From Macrotis lagotis (Eukaryota > Chordata > Mammalia > Peramelemorphia > Peramelidae), in NCBI RefSeq assembly GCF_037893015.1, contig NC_133660.1, positions 166,906,363 to 166,970,362 on the forward strand: DNA of 64,000 bases, in the 5' to 3' direction. The position numbers were made by a program, and so were the translations under genes. Below, in pieces: positions 1 through 10,593 of this stretch. Position 1 is the first letter of the stretch. Each line of letters begins with the position of its first letter. The notes under the pieces are model-generated. The model made no database searches, was not told the DNA's origin, and saw only the letters and a program-made list of their open reading frames with translations.

Positions 1-669
1 ACTTTTTTTTAGAATTACTTTTTAATCAAATGTAAACTCATAACACTTAAAAAGAGAATCATTAAGCTACATATTTTATCTCTAAAAATGGTATTCAAAG
101 CATTTTCCTTATATGCTTTTGTCTTAGGAAAGAGTTCCATAGGAACAGTCTTTTTTGGGAGGGGGGGAAGGTGTTTGTATCTATAATTAATTTTCTTTTT
201 TTGTAGTTCCAGGATCTAGCACCATATCTGACACATAGTAAATACTCCATAAATTCTTATTAACTGAATTCATGTAGAAACTCCCTTCATCAGGATAGAT
301 TTGGATGAATAGTTTTTATAATAATAATATAACATAATAACTATAATAATTGCAAAGAATTTCCAAAGGCACCAAGTGTTCAGGCATGTTGCCTTGCTTA
401 GGCTCTAGTCCAATCAGAAACAATAATTGAAGCCAGGTTTTCCTTACTTTGCCAGGAGCCCTCTATCCACATACTGCTTCTCAGGTATATAAGATATCTT
501 AGTAGTTCAATCGATAAACACTTATTAGGTACCTACTATTCTCCAGGAAAACCACAAAGATTGCTACAGTTTCCTATGCTCCTGACTGTTTACTCTATCT
601 GTGAAAATAAGCTTTATCACTGTTTCTCAAACTCCATTAATTTCTACAAACATTGACTTGAATTGACTC
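1..669. other. Window start, unassigned with MIR scraps
   Basis: CATATCTGACACATAGTAAAT near 220 and ACTTATTAGGTACCTACTATTC near 510 are probable MIR/L2 scraps. Nothing else is supported. Confidence 0.4.
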
Positions 670-852
670 CCATTTTTCAGCTATTCAGTTCACAACCCCA
701 TATGAGTTTTCTTGTCTGAGATACTGGAGCGGTTTGCTTTTTCCTTCTTGCCCAGAGTCAAGGGTCACACAACTAGTGAGAATCAAAGGATGAATTTAAA
801 TTCGTCTTACTGAATCCAGTCCCAGTGCTCTCTCACTGAGTCACATAGCAGC
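670..852 (-). repeat. MAR1-like SINE with RTE/BovB-type tail, degraded
   Basis: Left end ACAACCCCATATGAGTTTTCTTG and ACTGGAGCGGTTTGC are the reverse of the tail seen at 31.8 kb. The right end CAGTGCTCTCTCACTGAG is the SINE head. Confidence 0.55.
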
Positions 853-1404
853 TTTTCTTCAAACATAGCCTCATGTTAAAAATAAAGCCCAAATCACCTC
901 TTCTCTATGACTCTTCTTGCCATTGAAAATTCCTTAAGAACTCTAATATTCTTCATTTGCAAGTGTAATTAGTCTAGAAAATTAGTCTATTGAGTTCTGG
1001 ATTCAATACACTATTAATGATTCTGAGGGTGTTGCCAGATTTTAATCTTATCTGCACATTTCATCTATGTTATCTTTTATAGGCAATACATGTGACTCTT
1101 TGTATTTATATATTACTATGACAATAGAACAAAGTTCACATTTCAAAACAAAAAAAGGAGAGGAAGCATCCATGAGACCTGTTGACAGTTCATTATTACA
1201 TGAAAAGGAACTATGTTAATTGCTTCTCAGATAGCAAATCCCACAGCAGGTATCTGACAAGGTGTTATAATGCACTTGATAATTTATTTCTTGATTCAAG
1301 GAACCTTGAAGGAGGATTCTCATAAGTTAAAAATAGTAGTTAGAGGACAATTTTTGAAAACTGCATTTTAAGCAAAAGAAAGCTCATAACACTTAAAGTA
1401 ATAA

Positions 1405-1745
1405 TAATAATAATATAAGGTTTACTATTTACTAGATACTGTGCTGTGTTTTACAATTATTTCTTCATTTGATCTTTACAATAATCCCATGAAGGAGGGG
1501 CTATTATTCCCATTTTACAGATGAGGGAACTGAGGCAAAGTTAAATGACTTGCCCAGAGTCACACAGTAATGAATTCCGGTCTTTCAGACTCCATCCCAG
1601 TACTCTATCCACTGTGCTAATAATAGTTGTCTGACTTTTGGTAAGTCAGTTCTCATCCCTGAGCTTTAGTTTCCTCAGCTGTAAAATGAAAAAATTGAAG
1701 TAGATGATTTCCAAGTTCCTTTCTAGGTCTTCAGTTGTGGATTTT
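1405..1745. repeat. Two MIR SINE fragments, opposite orientations
   Basis: 1405-1620 is reverse (CCCATTTTACAGATGAGGGAACTG, CACTGTGCTAATAATA). 1621-1745 reads forward (GAGCTTTAGTTTCCTCAGCTG ... TGATTTCCAAG). Confidence 0.65.
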
Positions 1746-1814
1746 GATATGTTATACATTTATTTACTCCTAATTGTAATTCCATAGTCCTTCCACAGTG
1801 GTCCAAAAGTAGCA

Positions 1815-1961
1815 ATGCACTTTTTTTTGTAAGGCAATTGGGTTAAGTGACTTGCCCAAAGCCATACAGGTAATTATTAAGTGTCTGAGGTCAGATTTGA
1901 ACTCAGGTATTCCCGACTCCAGTGCCAGTGCTCTATTCACTGCACCACCTAGCTGCCCCTG
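1815..1961 (-). repeat. tRNA-derived SINE
   Basis: T-run, AAGGCAATTGGGTTAAGTGAC, TAATTATTAAGTGTCTGAGG, B box GATTTGAACTC and head CACCACCTAGCTGCCCC. Confidence 0.92.
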
Positions 1962-2312
1962 AATTTCTTTTTTAAAGATAAAGACTTCGTTTTCAAGAAG
2001 TCCTTTGAGTTTAAGTTCTAGGCAATGCTTTACAGAAGGACCAGAAGCCCAAAGAATCACCCTTAGTGTGTATCTTAGATATTCCTTCCTTCTGTGAACT
2101 CTAAACCCCAAAGAGATTGCTTTGGAGATAATGGTTAAAATCAGTTGAATCATCTTATATTGAATAGCTTCTGTGCTCTATTGCTAGAAATAAGGGAAAC
2201 AAAGACAAAACCCCCAAAAGTTCCTGAATTGAAAGAATTTACATAAAACTCCTGGGGGAAAAATATGCACAGATAAACAAAAACAAAAAAATGTTTTAAA
2301 AGTCAATTGGAG

Positions 2313-2570
2313 GGAAGGCTAGGTGGAGCAGTGGATAGAGTACCCGCCCTGGAGTCAGGAGGACCTGAGTTCAAATTTGACCTCAGACACTTAATTCCCT
2401 AGTTGTGTGGCCTTAGGCAAGCCACTTAACCCCATTGCCTTGCAAAAACCTAAAAAAAAAAAAGTCAGTTGGAGAGACAGGTGAAGTGAATAGAGTAACA
2501 ACCTTGGAGTCAGGAGGACTTTGGGCAAGTTGCTTGACTCCATTGCCCCACCAAAAGAAAGTAAATTAAA
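2313..2570 (+). repeat. SINE followed by a second, internally deleted SINE
   Basis: The first copy (2313-2461) has duplications AAGTCAATTGGAG (2300-2312) and AAGTCAGTTGGAG (2462-2474). At 2475-2570 a shorter copy (GACAGGTGAAGTGAATAGAG ... GGGCAAGTTGCTTGACTCC) lacks the B-box segment. It is older than the first. Confidence 0.85.
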
Positions 2571-4070
2571 AATAATTTTGATATGAGAAATGAGTTTTAA
2601 CACAAGGGGAATCAGGAAAGGCTTCCTTTTGGAACATTTGAGGCATATATTGAAAGGAGTTATGACCATATAATTTGAACCAAAAAGTTATCTGAAACTT
2701 TCTATAATAAAAAACCAGAACTAATATTGTTTATGTGTTATTGAGGCATAAAAAAAGAAATACATTTCTCTTTCTGATGCAGACAGACCAAATTAAAAAC
2801 ACCATCTTGTCTGTTTGACTGAAAGTTGCAAACGATTTTAGTAGATTTGTTGTCATATAAGATATTTGTAATAATTGCTATCACAATTTTTTTTGGTAGA
2901 TTGAAAATCTGGCTTATATTCAAATTATTTGGATAGATAGCATTAGTGCAGGATATGGACAGGAGAGTTGTAATGCTTCCTGCATATTTAGAGATGAATG
3001 ACTTTTCTGGGCACCCTCAGGTCCATTATCTATTCTATTTTTATTATGTGCAAAATACCTTTTAAATTTACATTCTTCCTCAGGAATATAGCACATAGAA
3101 TTCAAAAAATTATGAATGAATGTTCACACTCATTGGACTTATTTCATAAAGTTATAAGAAAATATAATGTGCTTCAGAATTGAATACGGATCATTAGCTA
3201 AAGCTTAGAGAGGACATTTATGATTACATTCATTGCATTATATTCTTGAAGCATCAATTTAAAGAAATGAATGAGATAAGATTGCTTTGGATATTCTTAA
3301 TTCTAATATTAAAAGATGTTTTCTTAATTAAAAGATGTTTCTTTCTAAATAAAGGTCCTTTTCTCTTGTTAACTCACATATTGTGTTCCTAAGTACCAGC
3401 TCAGATGAAGGAAGGATAATGGTGATCTGGTTGCAGTTATTTTCATCCATTTTTAAATCCTCAAATGCTGGCTCATGAAAATCCTTCTCTGGCAAGTAGA
3501 CAGAACCAGTCCTTACCTTTGGAATTCTACAGGGAACTAATTCATTGTGGATGTCTGGTGGAGGGGGAGGGGAAGTAGGCAATGGAAATGTATGCTTAAA
3601 GAACTGGGTACCCCAAACTTTTGACAATGTCTGGATTTCCAGAATGTGTCTCTTTGAAATGGATATGCTGCTGACTTAAAGGATTCAGAAAACTATCAGG
3701 AGGAACACAATTATAAAAGCAAAAAACCAAGGTAAGATACAGTTATAGAAAACAGAAATGAATAGAAGTGTACTTGATTGTTCTTATATACTCATGTGTT
3801 TAGACATCCTTTTGCCCATTTAAATTCTATTCCCCCCCAAACCCCCCATTTACTATGTATAACAGGTTTTCAATGCTCTATTTTTTACTGACTTCCCCAA
3901 ATATTTATTTCATTTGCTGAGCTGTCATTCTCTTAGCCTCAGATAGCAAGGGAATATTCAGCCAGTGACAACTTTAGAATATTGACTGTCATTCTAAGGT
4001 TTGCCAGGTGTTCTTGGAAGTTATCACTCAGTATTTTGAAGCATGATGACAGTCTGATGGAGAATCATAT
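2571..4070. other. Unassigned stretch with one protein-like open frame
   Basis: No known repeat recognised. See the separate entry for 3328-3627. Confidence 0.4.
3328..3627 (-). other. Unrecognised 99-residue open frame
   Basis: Starts MSKVWGTQFFKHTFPLPTSP (proline-rich), then VPCRIPKVRTGSVYLPEKDF and acidic text. In the same frame upstream of the Met, a hydrophobic run (PWFFAFIIVFLLIVF) is separated from it by stop codons. A membrane-protein tail or an old retroelement piece are both possible. I recognise no family and see no splice sites. Confidence 0.2.
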
Positions 4071-4074
4071 GATC

Positions 4075-4215
4075 ATCAATTTAGAGCTAGAAATAACTTA
4101 AGAGATTACCTTGTCCAACTCCCTCATATTGCAAATAGGGAAACTGAGGTCCCAGAGTAGTTAAGTGATGAGTCTAGGCAGCACAGGTAGCAAGTGAAAT
4201 AGCTGAGATTTGAAA
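4075..4215 (-). repeat. Ancient MIR-like repeat
   Basis: TTAGAGCTAGAAATAACTTAAG ... GGGAAACTGAGGTCCCAGAG, like 18.6 kb. Confidence 0.5.
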
Positions 4216-4444
4216 CTAGGTTCTCATATATGTGACTTTAATATGAAAGGTTTTCTTCTCTCTTTTTTAAAAAGTTTCTATTATTATGTTTTGCTTCTTT
4301 ATCAGTTATTTTCAGGTACTTCATTTCCGTTCCTCAGAGAGCTATCCCTCATAACAAAGAATAAAAAAGAGACAAAAAGTTTAGCAAAACTAAATAGCAC
4401 ATCAACTGAATCTAACAATGCATGCAATTTTCTACATCCATAAA

Positions 4445-4590
4445 TAAAATAAGCTCCTTGTTAGATTGTAACCTTTTTGAGAACAAGAACTGTCCTTTGC
4501 CTTTCTTTGTATACCCTAGTTCTTAGCATAATGCTGGGCAGGTAGTAGGCACTTGATAAATGTTAAATGATAGATTGACTGACTGTAGAC
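4445..4590 (+). repeat. L2 LINE 3' end
   Basis: TTGAGAACAAGAACTGTCC ... GGCAGGTAGTAGGCACTTGATAAATG ... ATTGACTGACTG. Confidence 0.7.
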
Positions 4591-4689
4591 CCTAGTAGCC
4601 AGAAATGGTAATTCTATTTTTTTTTTTTTTTTTTAGCACAGGGAAATATGGTACACCTAGATAATTCTGCAAAGAGAAGGGAGGGAGAT

Positions 4690-5650
4690 TCATTCTTTTC
4701 TTCTTCAGGGTCAAGGTTGATCATTATAATTATACACTATAGAGTATTTAGGGTTTTTGCTTTTTGTTCTTTATATTTACATTTTTATAATCATTTTGTT
4801 TATTGTTTTGCTGGTTCTGCATGCTTTTATCAGTTCATATAAGTTTTCCCATGCATCTCTGTATTCTTCATATTCAAGATTTATCATAGTGTAATAATAT
4901 TCCTTTATATTCACATACCACAATTTGTTTAATTATTCCTGAGTTGATGTGCATTCTCAAAATGTGTAGTTCTTTACTATTTCCAAAGTGCTGTTATAAA
5001 TATTTTGCTGTACATGGGATCTTTCTGTTTTTGAAATCTTTGTGGTTTATGTCCAGGAACAGGATTTCTACATCAAAGAGTAGAGATATTGTAGTCAGTT
5101 TTTTGTTTTTGTTTTTGTTTTAGCATAGTTCCTAATTATTTTCCAGAATGATTAGACAGATTTACAGTTCAAATAAATAAGTACTGGTATGTTTATCTTT
5201 CTATGACACCTTTCAACAATGAAAATCTTTTGATATCTTTAGCAGTTTGCTGTATATATGGTCAAACCTCAAAGTTGTTTTGATTGACATTTTTCTAATT
5301 TTTTTTTTGGTCTAGAGCTGTTTTTCATATGGTAGTTTAGAATTTGCTATTCTTTTGTGAACTTGTGTTCATATCCTTTGATCATCTATCCATTGGGGAT
5401 TGGCTCTTGTTCTTATACTAATATTAGTTCACTATATATCTTGGATATCAGGTTCTTCTTAGAAGTATTCAATGCATAGATTTTTAGCTTCTTTTCTTGT
5501 CTTAGTTGTATTGATTTTGGGTAAGCAAAACTTTTCAATTTTCTATAATTGAAGTTAATGGCTTTATATTTTATATTGTTTGCATCTAGTTAATAACTCT
5601 CTTCCTGTCCTTTGACAAGGCCATATTTGAGAAAGATATCAGCCCTTCTT
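4690..5650 (-). repeat. Old L1 3' region
   Basis: Reverse L1 wording: GCACTTTTATAA-type text near 4990, TTGATCATCTATCCATTGGGG, TATATCTTGGATATCAGGTTC, TTGGGTAAGCAAAACTTTTC. Heavily decayed. Confidence 0.55.
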
Positions 5651-5879
5651 CATAAGTGACAAGTCACACAACAAGTTAGGTTCTTGACAAGTCAGATTTT
5701 TGGTGTGTCATTTGACACATTTTCATAGTGTTGCAATGTCCCTTTTCTTATCTGTCATTAGAGTTGCAGTTTGCCAGTAAAAATGTCAGAAGAAATATTT
5801 CCCTGTCACATCATATTGAAAATAATAGTCTGTTGAGTGACTGTGGTTTTGGAATGGGAAGCGTGAAAGGGGGGGAAAA

Positions 5880-6430
5880 GCTTAACTTTATGGTTGAATG
5901 AAAAGTGTATTTGATATAGAGTCAGAGGTCTAAAGTTTAAATGCCTTTCTCCTCCTTAGTATATGTGTCATACTGGACATTTTTTTTTTTTACTTCTCTG
6001 TGCCTCCATTTGTAAAATGAGAAAATTAAGTGATCTCTAAATTTTTTTCTGGTTCTAAATTCTATAATTCTTATAAGTTCTCACTTTCATAAACTAATCA
6101 ATCCTTTCTAGGGAAATAGATGAAATCTTTAAATGAATACTTCAGAAAATTACAAGACTTGGGAAATTGTCTGATAGTATTTTGCATTTATAAAAGCACT
6201 TTACAGTTTTCAAAGTACTTTCCAATATGCAAAATCATTTGATTCTCAGAACAACTCACTGTAGCAGGGAGAAATGACTATATCCATTTTATTGATGATA
6301 TAAAAGTTCAAAGAGACTAAGTGATTCATTCTTAGTTACTCAATTAGGAAATGGAAGCAATAAAGTGAGAATTCAGATTTTCTGATTCAAGTACTCTTCT
6401 GATATCATTCTTTATATGCCAGTTGCCTTT
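5880..6430. repeat. Two MIR/THER SINE remnants, opposite orientations
   Basis: 5880-6075 forward (TTGTAAAATGAGAAAATTAAG at its end). 6150-6430 reverse (CATTTATAAAAGCACTTTAC ... TCCATTTTATTGATGATATAAAAG). Confidence 0.5.
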
Positions 6431-7193
6431 CTGCCATATAGAAGTAGATTAAGATTAGAATAAGAGGTTCATAAAGGAGTTTCTACAACTCTCTTCAATG
6501 AACATGGAGATATTAAGAAAGAACTCTTGTTCTGTGATTAAGATTGGTACTAGAAAAATTTTTAAAGTGTACTGGCATGAATTTCTTATAAATATACTGG
6601 GTAATTAATTTTGCAACTATATGTAGTATGTCTTATGTCTTGAGATGATCAGGAATAATGTTTTCTTACATGCCTTTAGGGTGAACAGGTAGGGGAATGG
6701 GGTGTGAGGATGGAAGGAGTGGGGTGGTCTGACCAGTTAGAGTATCAGATATGCAATCTAAATGGTATTTGAATTGTCTTATCATTATATACTTAGCCCT
6801 TAAGTAGAAACTGACACATCACTGGGGGAGATAGCTAGCTTCACCTTTGAACACATGAAACCTGGAGGGTGGGAAATACAGATACAACAACCCCTGGCTG
6901 CCTTCTCAAAGGTCATTAAGATGAGAAAGACAGAGTCAAATCTAAGTGAAAGAAAACTTTTGGGGGTACTCTAGCAATGTAGCTATACTTTTTGTAAGCC
7001 CTGGAAGTTATTTATATGAATTTGATCCACTACAAACACAGGCAACAATATTATTTTGTGGTCCTGTCTACCCCTTAAAAACTAGCTCACGGTGTAGGTA
7101 AATTTTCTCATTGCTATGTTGTCTGCAGAATTGCTCACTATTTTAATTCCTATGGGATAGGTTTCTCTAAGTATTTCACTCACACTATTTCTC
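6431..7193. other. Unassigned intergenic stretch
   Basis: Nothing that I can name. Confidence 0.4.
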
Positions 7194-7429
7194 AGTGGTT
7201 CCTAACCTTTTTATGTCACAGACCCTTTTGACAATCTAGTGACACTTATGAATCCTCCCTCTCAATATAATATTTTTCAATGCATAAATTAAATACATAA
7301 ATTACCAAATAAATCAGTTATATTGAAATAAAATTATAGTATTTTATTCATCCAAGTTCATGTATACTCTGAAATCCACCCATAGATTCTTTGGGGGTCC
7401 ATGGATTCTTGATTAAGAACTCTTGTGCT
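7194..7429. mobile_element. Non-autonomous DNA transposon copy (hAT-like ends)
   Basis: The left end CAGTGGTTCCTAACC and the right end GATTAAGAACTCTTGTG are diverged inverted repeats. The interior (ATTAAATACATAAATTACCA) parallels the copy at 25.35-25.72 kb. Confidence 0.5.
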
Positions 7430-7438
7430 AGTTAGCGG

Positions 7439-7500
<62 letters not shown>
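7439..7500. repeat. (TA)n(TG)n compound microsatellite
   Basis: About 10 TA units pass directly into about 20 TG units. Confidence 0.97.
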
Positions 7501-7502
<2 letters not shown>

Positions 7503-7984
7503 ATATTGTTTTAAAGTTCAACTTTATGCCATCATCTCCATCAAACTTTTCTTGATGTTGTCAGTTTGTGATGATCTTTCTCTTGTGGACCTTTACTTAG
7601 ATGTCTCTGGCATTATTTTGCATTTATGAAAGTGTAAATCCTTCTAGATTTTGAGTTTTGTGATATTTGCGGTTTGTCTATGTACTGTATATGTCTGTGA
7701 TTTTTGAGTAACTCATAATTTCGGTATTTATTCTGAATTGTTCTATGATCTAGGAACATACAGGAAAATTAAAAGTATATGGGTATTTTAAAGAAATGTA
7801 GATTTGGAAGGTGGAGCCAAAATGACTGAGTTGCAGAAAGAAGTATATTAAAATGGAATCCAGAAAATACACTAGCCTGAATCCTGATTGGGAAATTCAA
7901 GAGGAAAAAAAAAGAACTTTATTTTGCCAGTCCAGGTCAGTATAGGGCAACAGATAGAGAGCTCTGTATACTGTAACAAACTTA

Positions 7985-8165
7985 GACTGTAAACTTTTTC
8001 AAAAATTATTTTTCTCAATTACATATAAAAATTATTTTAATGTCCATTTTAAAAATTTGATTTCCAAATTCTTTTCTTTCATTCTTCCCTTCCCCCACCC
8101 TTAGATAGTAAACAATTTTATAAAGATGATAATGTGTAATTATGCCTAACATTTTCATATTATGA
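7985..8165 (-). repeat. LINE (L1) 3' end fragment inside the HAL1-like element
   Basis: TTTTTCTCAATTACATATAA and CTTCCCTTCCCCCACCC followed by TAAACAATTTTATA are the reverse complement of an old L1 3' end, also seen at 33.5, 35.4 and 45.5 kb. Confidence 0.55.
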
Positions 8166-8285
8166 ATTGTAAATTGCTTGAGAACAAGGACAGCCTTTTG
8201 TATTTCTTTATATTCTCAGTGCTTATCACAGTGAGTGATAGTAGGCTAATAAATAATAAATGTTAGTTAACTGAATCATTAGGTG
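8165..8285 (+). repeat. L2 3'-end fragment
   Basis: TGTAAATTGCTTGAGAACAAGGACAG then a poorly kept LINE2 3' end finishing in AATAAATGTTAGTTAACTGAA. This is the classic therian L2 terminus. Confidence 0.6.
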
Positions 8286-9098
8286 CCTACAGATCTTAGG
8301 GACAAAGAATTTAGCTGGAAATAATCAGGCAGTTCATTTTAGCCCAGGAAGAGGCTCTAGGGCAAGAAAGAGGTCCCAGATCCAGCACAGAAGGGTCTGA
8401 GCTTGTGCAGAATGCAGGAACAGATGCAAATTATTGGTTCTGTTACTTGCTCTCTAGTTCTGAGTCATAGCTGTAGGGTAATACTGGCATTCTAAGCTGA
8501 AGATTGTTTATGAACCTTTGACTCTGCACTGAGAGGAGCAAGTTCAGAAGCAAACAGAAATTGCATGGTTTAGCTCAGCAGGATCTCTGTTTCAATTTTC
8601 AACCTAGTCTGAAATTGGAACTTTAACAGGAAAATCAATCCAAAGAAGTGTCTATAGTTCTAAAACTCTGAACCAGCAAAGCTTTTTAGTTGGTTGATAG
8701 TGGTTGAATCTATTTGTAGTCTATTATAGTAACTCCAGCTGAGGTAAATCCATTGAATTGTTGCTTGGATGCAAACCAGTTCAGAAACTTGCAGAGCTCA
8801 GACCATGATAGTAGAAATTAGATATTTCCCTGGTTCCATTTCTTTTGGGAACTCTGATAGCTTGTAGGTCCTTAGCCTCAGTTGTCTTTGAGATCCTAGA
8901 ACAATATCACATTCCACACTCCAAGAAGGCAACAACAGGACCAGATCAGCATTCCTTTCAGAGGTATGCAACACCTGGACTTAATAAAATAAAATCTGAA
9001 ATGAAGAAAAAGGTTAGAAAAATGAGTGATCAAAAAAAATTCTATCATTAAAAAACTATTTTTTTAGTGACAGGGATGGTCAAAAAACAAAAGAATGT

Positions 9099-9256
9099 GG
9101 GCGGCTAGGTGACACAGTAGATAGAGCACCGGCCCTGGAGTCAGGAGTACCTGAGTTCAAATCTGATCTCAGACACTTAATAATTACCTAGCTATGTGGC
9201 CTTGGGTAAGCCACTTAACCCCACTGCCTTGCAAAAACTGAAACTAAAAAAAAAAA
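9099..9256 (+). repeat. tRNA-derived SINE
   Basis: Full-length copy (GGGCGGCTAGGTGACACAGT, GAGTTCAAATCTGATCTCAG, TAATTACCTAGCTATGTGG, A-rich tail), inserted in the HAL1-like element. Confidence 0.92.
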
Positions 9257-10177
9257 TGACTCCAAAATAGCTACAAGCATAGTCTTAGTGAAAGATATAG
9301 TTTAGACACTAGTTCAACTAGAATTCCTAGAACGAATGAAGCAAAAATTTTAAAAGAGGTTGAAAAAAAATTTTATAAATGAAGTGAGAATGCAAGAGGA
9401 AAATATTGGAAAAATTAATGAAAGCAGTGGAAGAAAGAATCGGAAAGGGAATTAACAGCATTTCACAAGAGGTACAAAACTTTGCCCAACTGACAAACTT
9501 TCTAAAAATTAGAATTGGCTTACACAGAATCTAATCACTGAATGAGACAGTAAGATGTTAAAACAAAGTCAAAAGACTGAAAGAAAGAGAAAAATATATT
9601 AAGTATCATATTGGAAAAAGAGTTAACTTGGAAAACAGCAAGAGAGGAGATAATTATTACTTGAAAGTCCAAATATACAACCTGCCCCAAAAAAAGAGCC
9701 TAGACATAATATTTCAAGAAATAATAAAAGAAAACTGCTCGGGTCTTCTAGAATAAGAGAGCAAAGTAGTTACTTCCTAAAAGAAATTCAAAGATGAAAA
9801 CTTTAAGGAATATAATAGCCAAAATGTAGAACTCCCAAGTCAAAGAAAAAACACTGCAAAGAGTCAGAAAGAATTCAAGTACCTATAAGCCACAGTCAAG
9901 ATTAAGCATAGTTTAGTAGTCACCATTCTAAAGATCAGAGAAATTGGAATATGACATGCCAGAAAGCAAAGAATATGGATTTATAGCCAAGAGAACTGAG
10001 TAAAATCTTACAGAAGAAAAAATTGGATCTTTAATGAAATAGAGGATTCTAAACATTCCTGATTAAGAAAAGGAAACTGTGTAAAAGCTTGAGAAACAAA
10101 GGAGTTAGAGAAACATTAAAAAGTTAGCATGAGTGAAAAAATAAGGAGCTAAATTAAGATAAACTGCTTACCTATTA

Positions 10178-10180
<3 letters not shown>

Positions 10181-10213
<33 letters not shown>
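10181..10213. repeat. (TG)n microsatellite
   Basis: About 16 TG units, located where HAL1/L1-type elements often carry a CA/TG run after ORF1. Confidence 0.97.
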
Positions 10214-10214
<1 letters not shown>

Positions 10215-10593
10215 CAAAGGTTTCAGAGTTAAATTATAAGGCATGGGAATGGTTCTATTTTATTTTAATGGTCTCAAAAGAAAAATGGAAAGGGAAGAAA
10301 AAAGTATCCTCAACAGGGAAGGAGAAGTGAAAGGGAGTAGAAGAATAGGGAAAATTATTTCACACAGTATATACAAATAGAAGCTTATACAAACAGGGAA
10401 GAAATGAGGGAGACTGTATGATTCTAACTTCACTCTCATCTCAACTGGTCAAAGGAGAGAAGAATACACAACCAGTTGGGTAGTGGAATATATATCACTT
10501 AGCAGGGTAGCAAGAGTGAAAAGGAAGAAGGGAGTGGAGGGGACAAGGGTAGATTAAAGGAGAAGGTATTCCAATGGAAAGAGAAGGGATAGA

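Larger units (their letters stand above)
7797..10590 (+). mobile_element. HAL1-like (half-L1) element: L1-type 5' region and ORF1, no ORF2
   Basis: The 5' region (GGTGGAGCCAAAATGACTG; GCCAGTCCAGGTCAGTATAG; TCTGAACCAGCAAAGCTTTT) leads to an ORF1-type segment. A remnant (8845-9051) includes NKIKSEMKKKVRKMSDQKK. Further on, 9690-10020 translates piecewise to L1 ORF1p-like SLDIIFQEIIKENC and FMPESKEYGF-type pieces. A TG repeat and a purine-rich tail (10240-10580) follow, and no endonuclease or RT of L1 type. Decay is heavy. Insertions interrupt it at 7990-8285 and 9099-9256. The HAL1 assignment rests on the absence of ORF2 and on my memory of marsupial repeats. Confidence 0.6.

Noticed and set aside
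2313-2461. tRNA genes suggested by A-box and B-box matches
   Set aside because: All such matches belong to SINE heads with SINE bodies, A-tails and target-site duplications.
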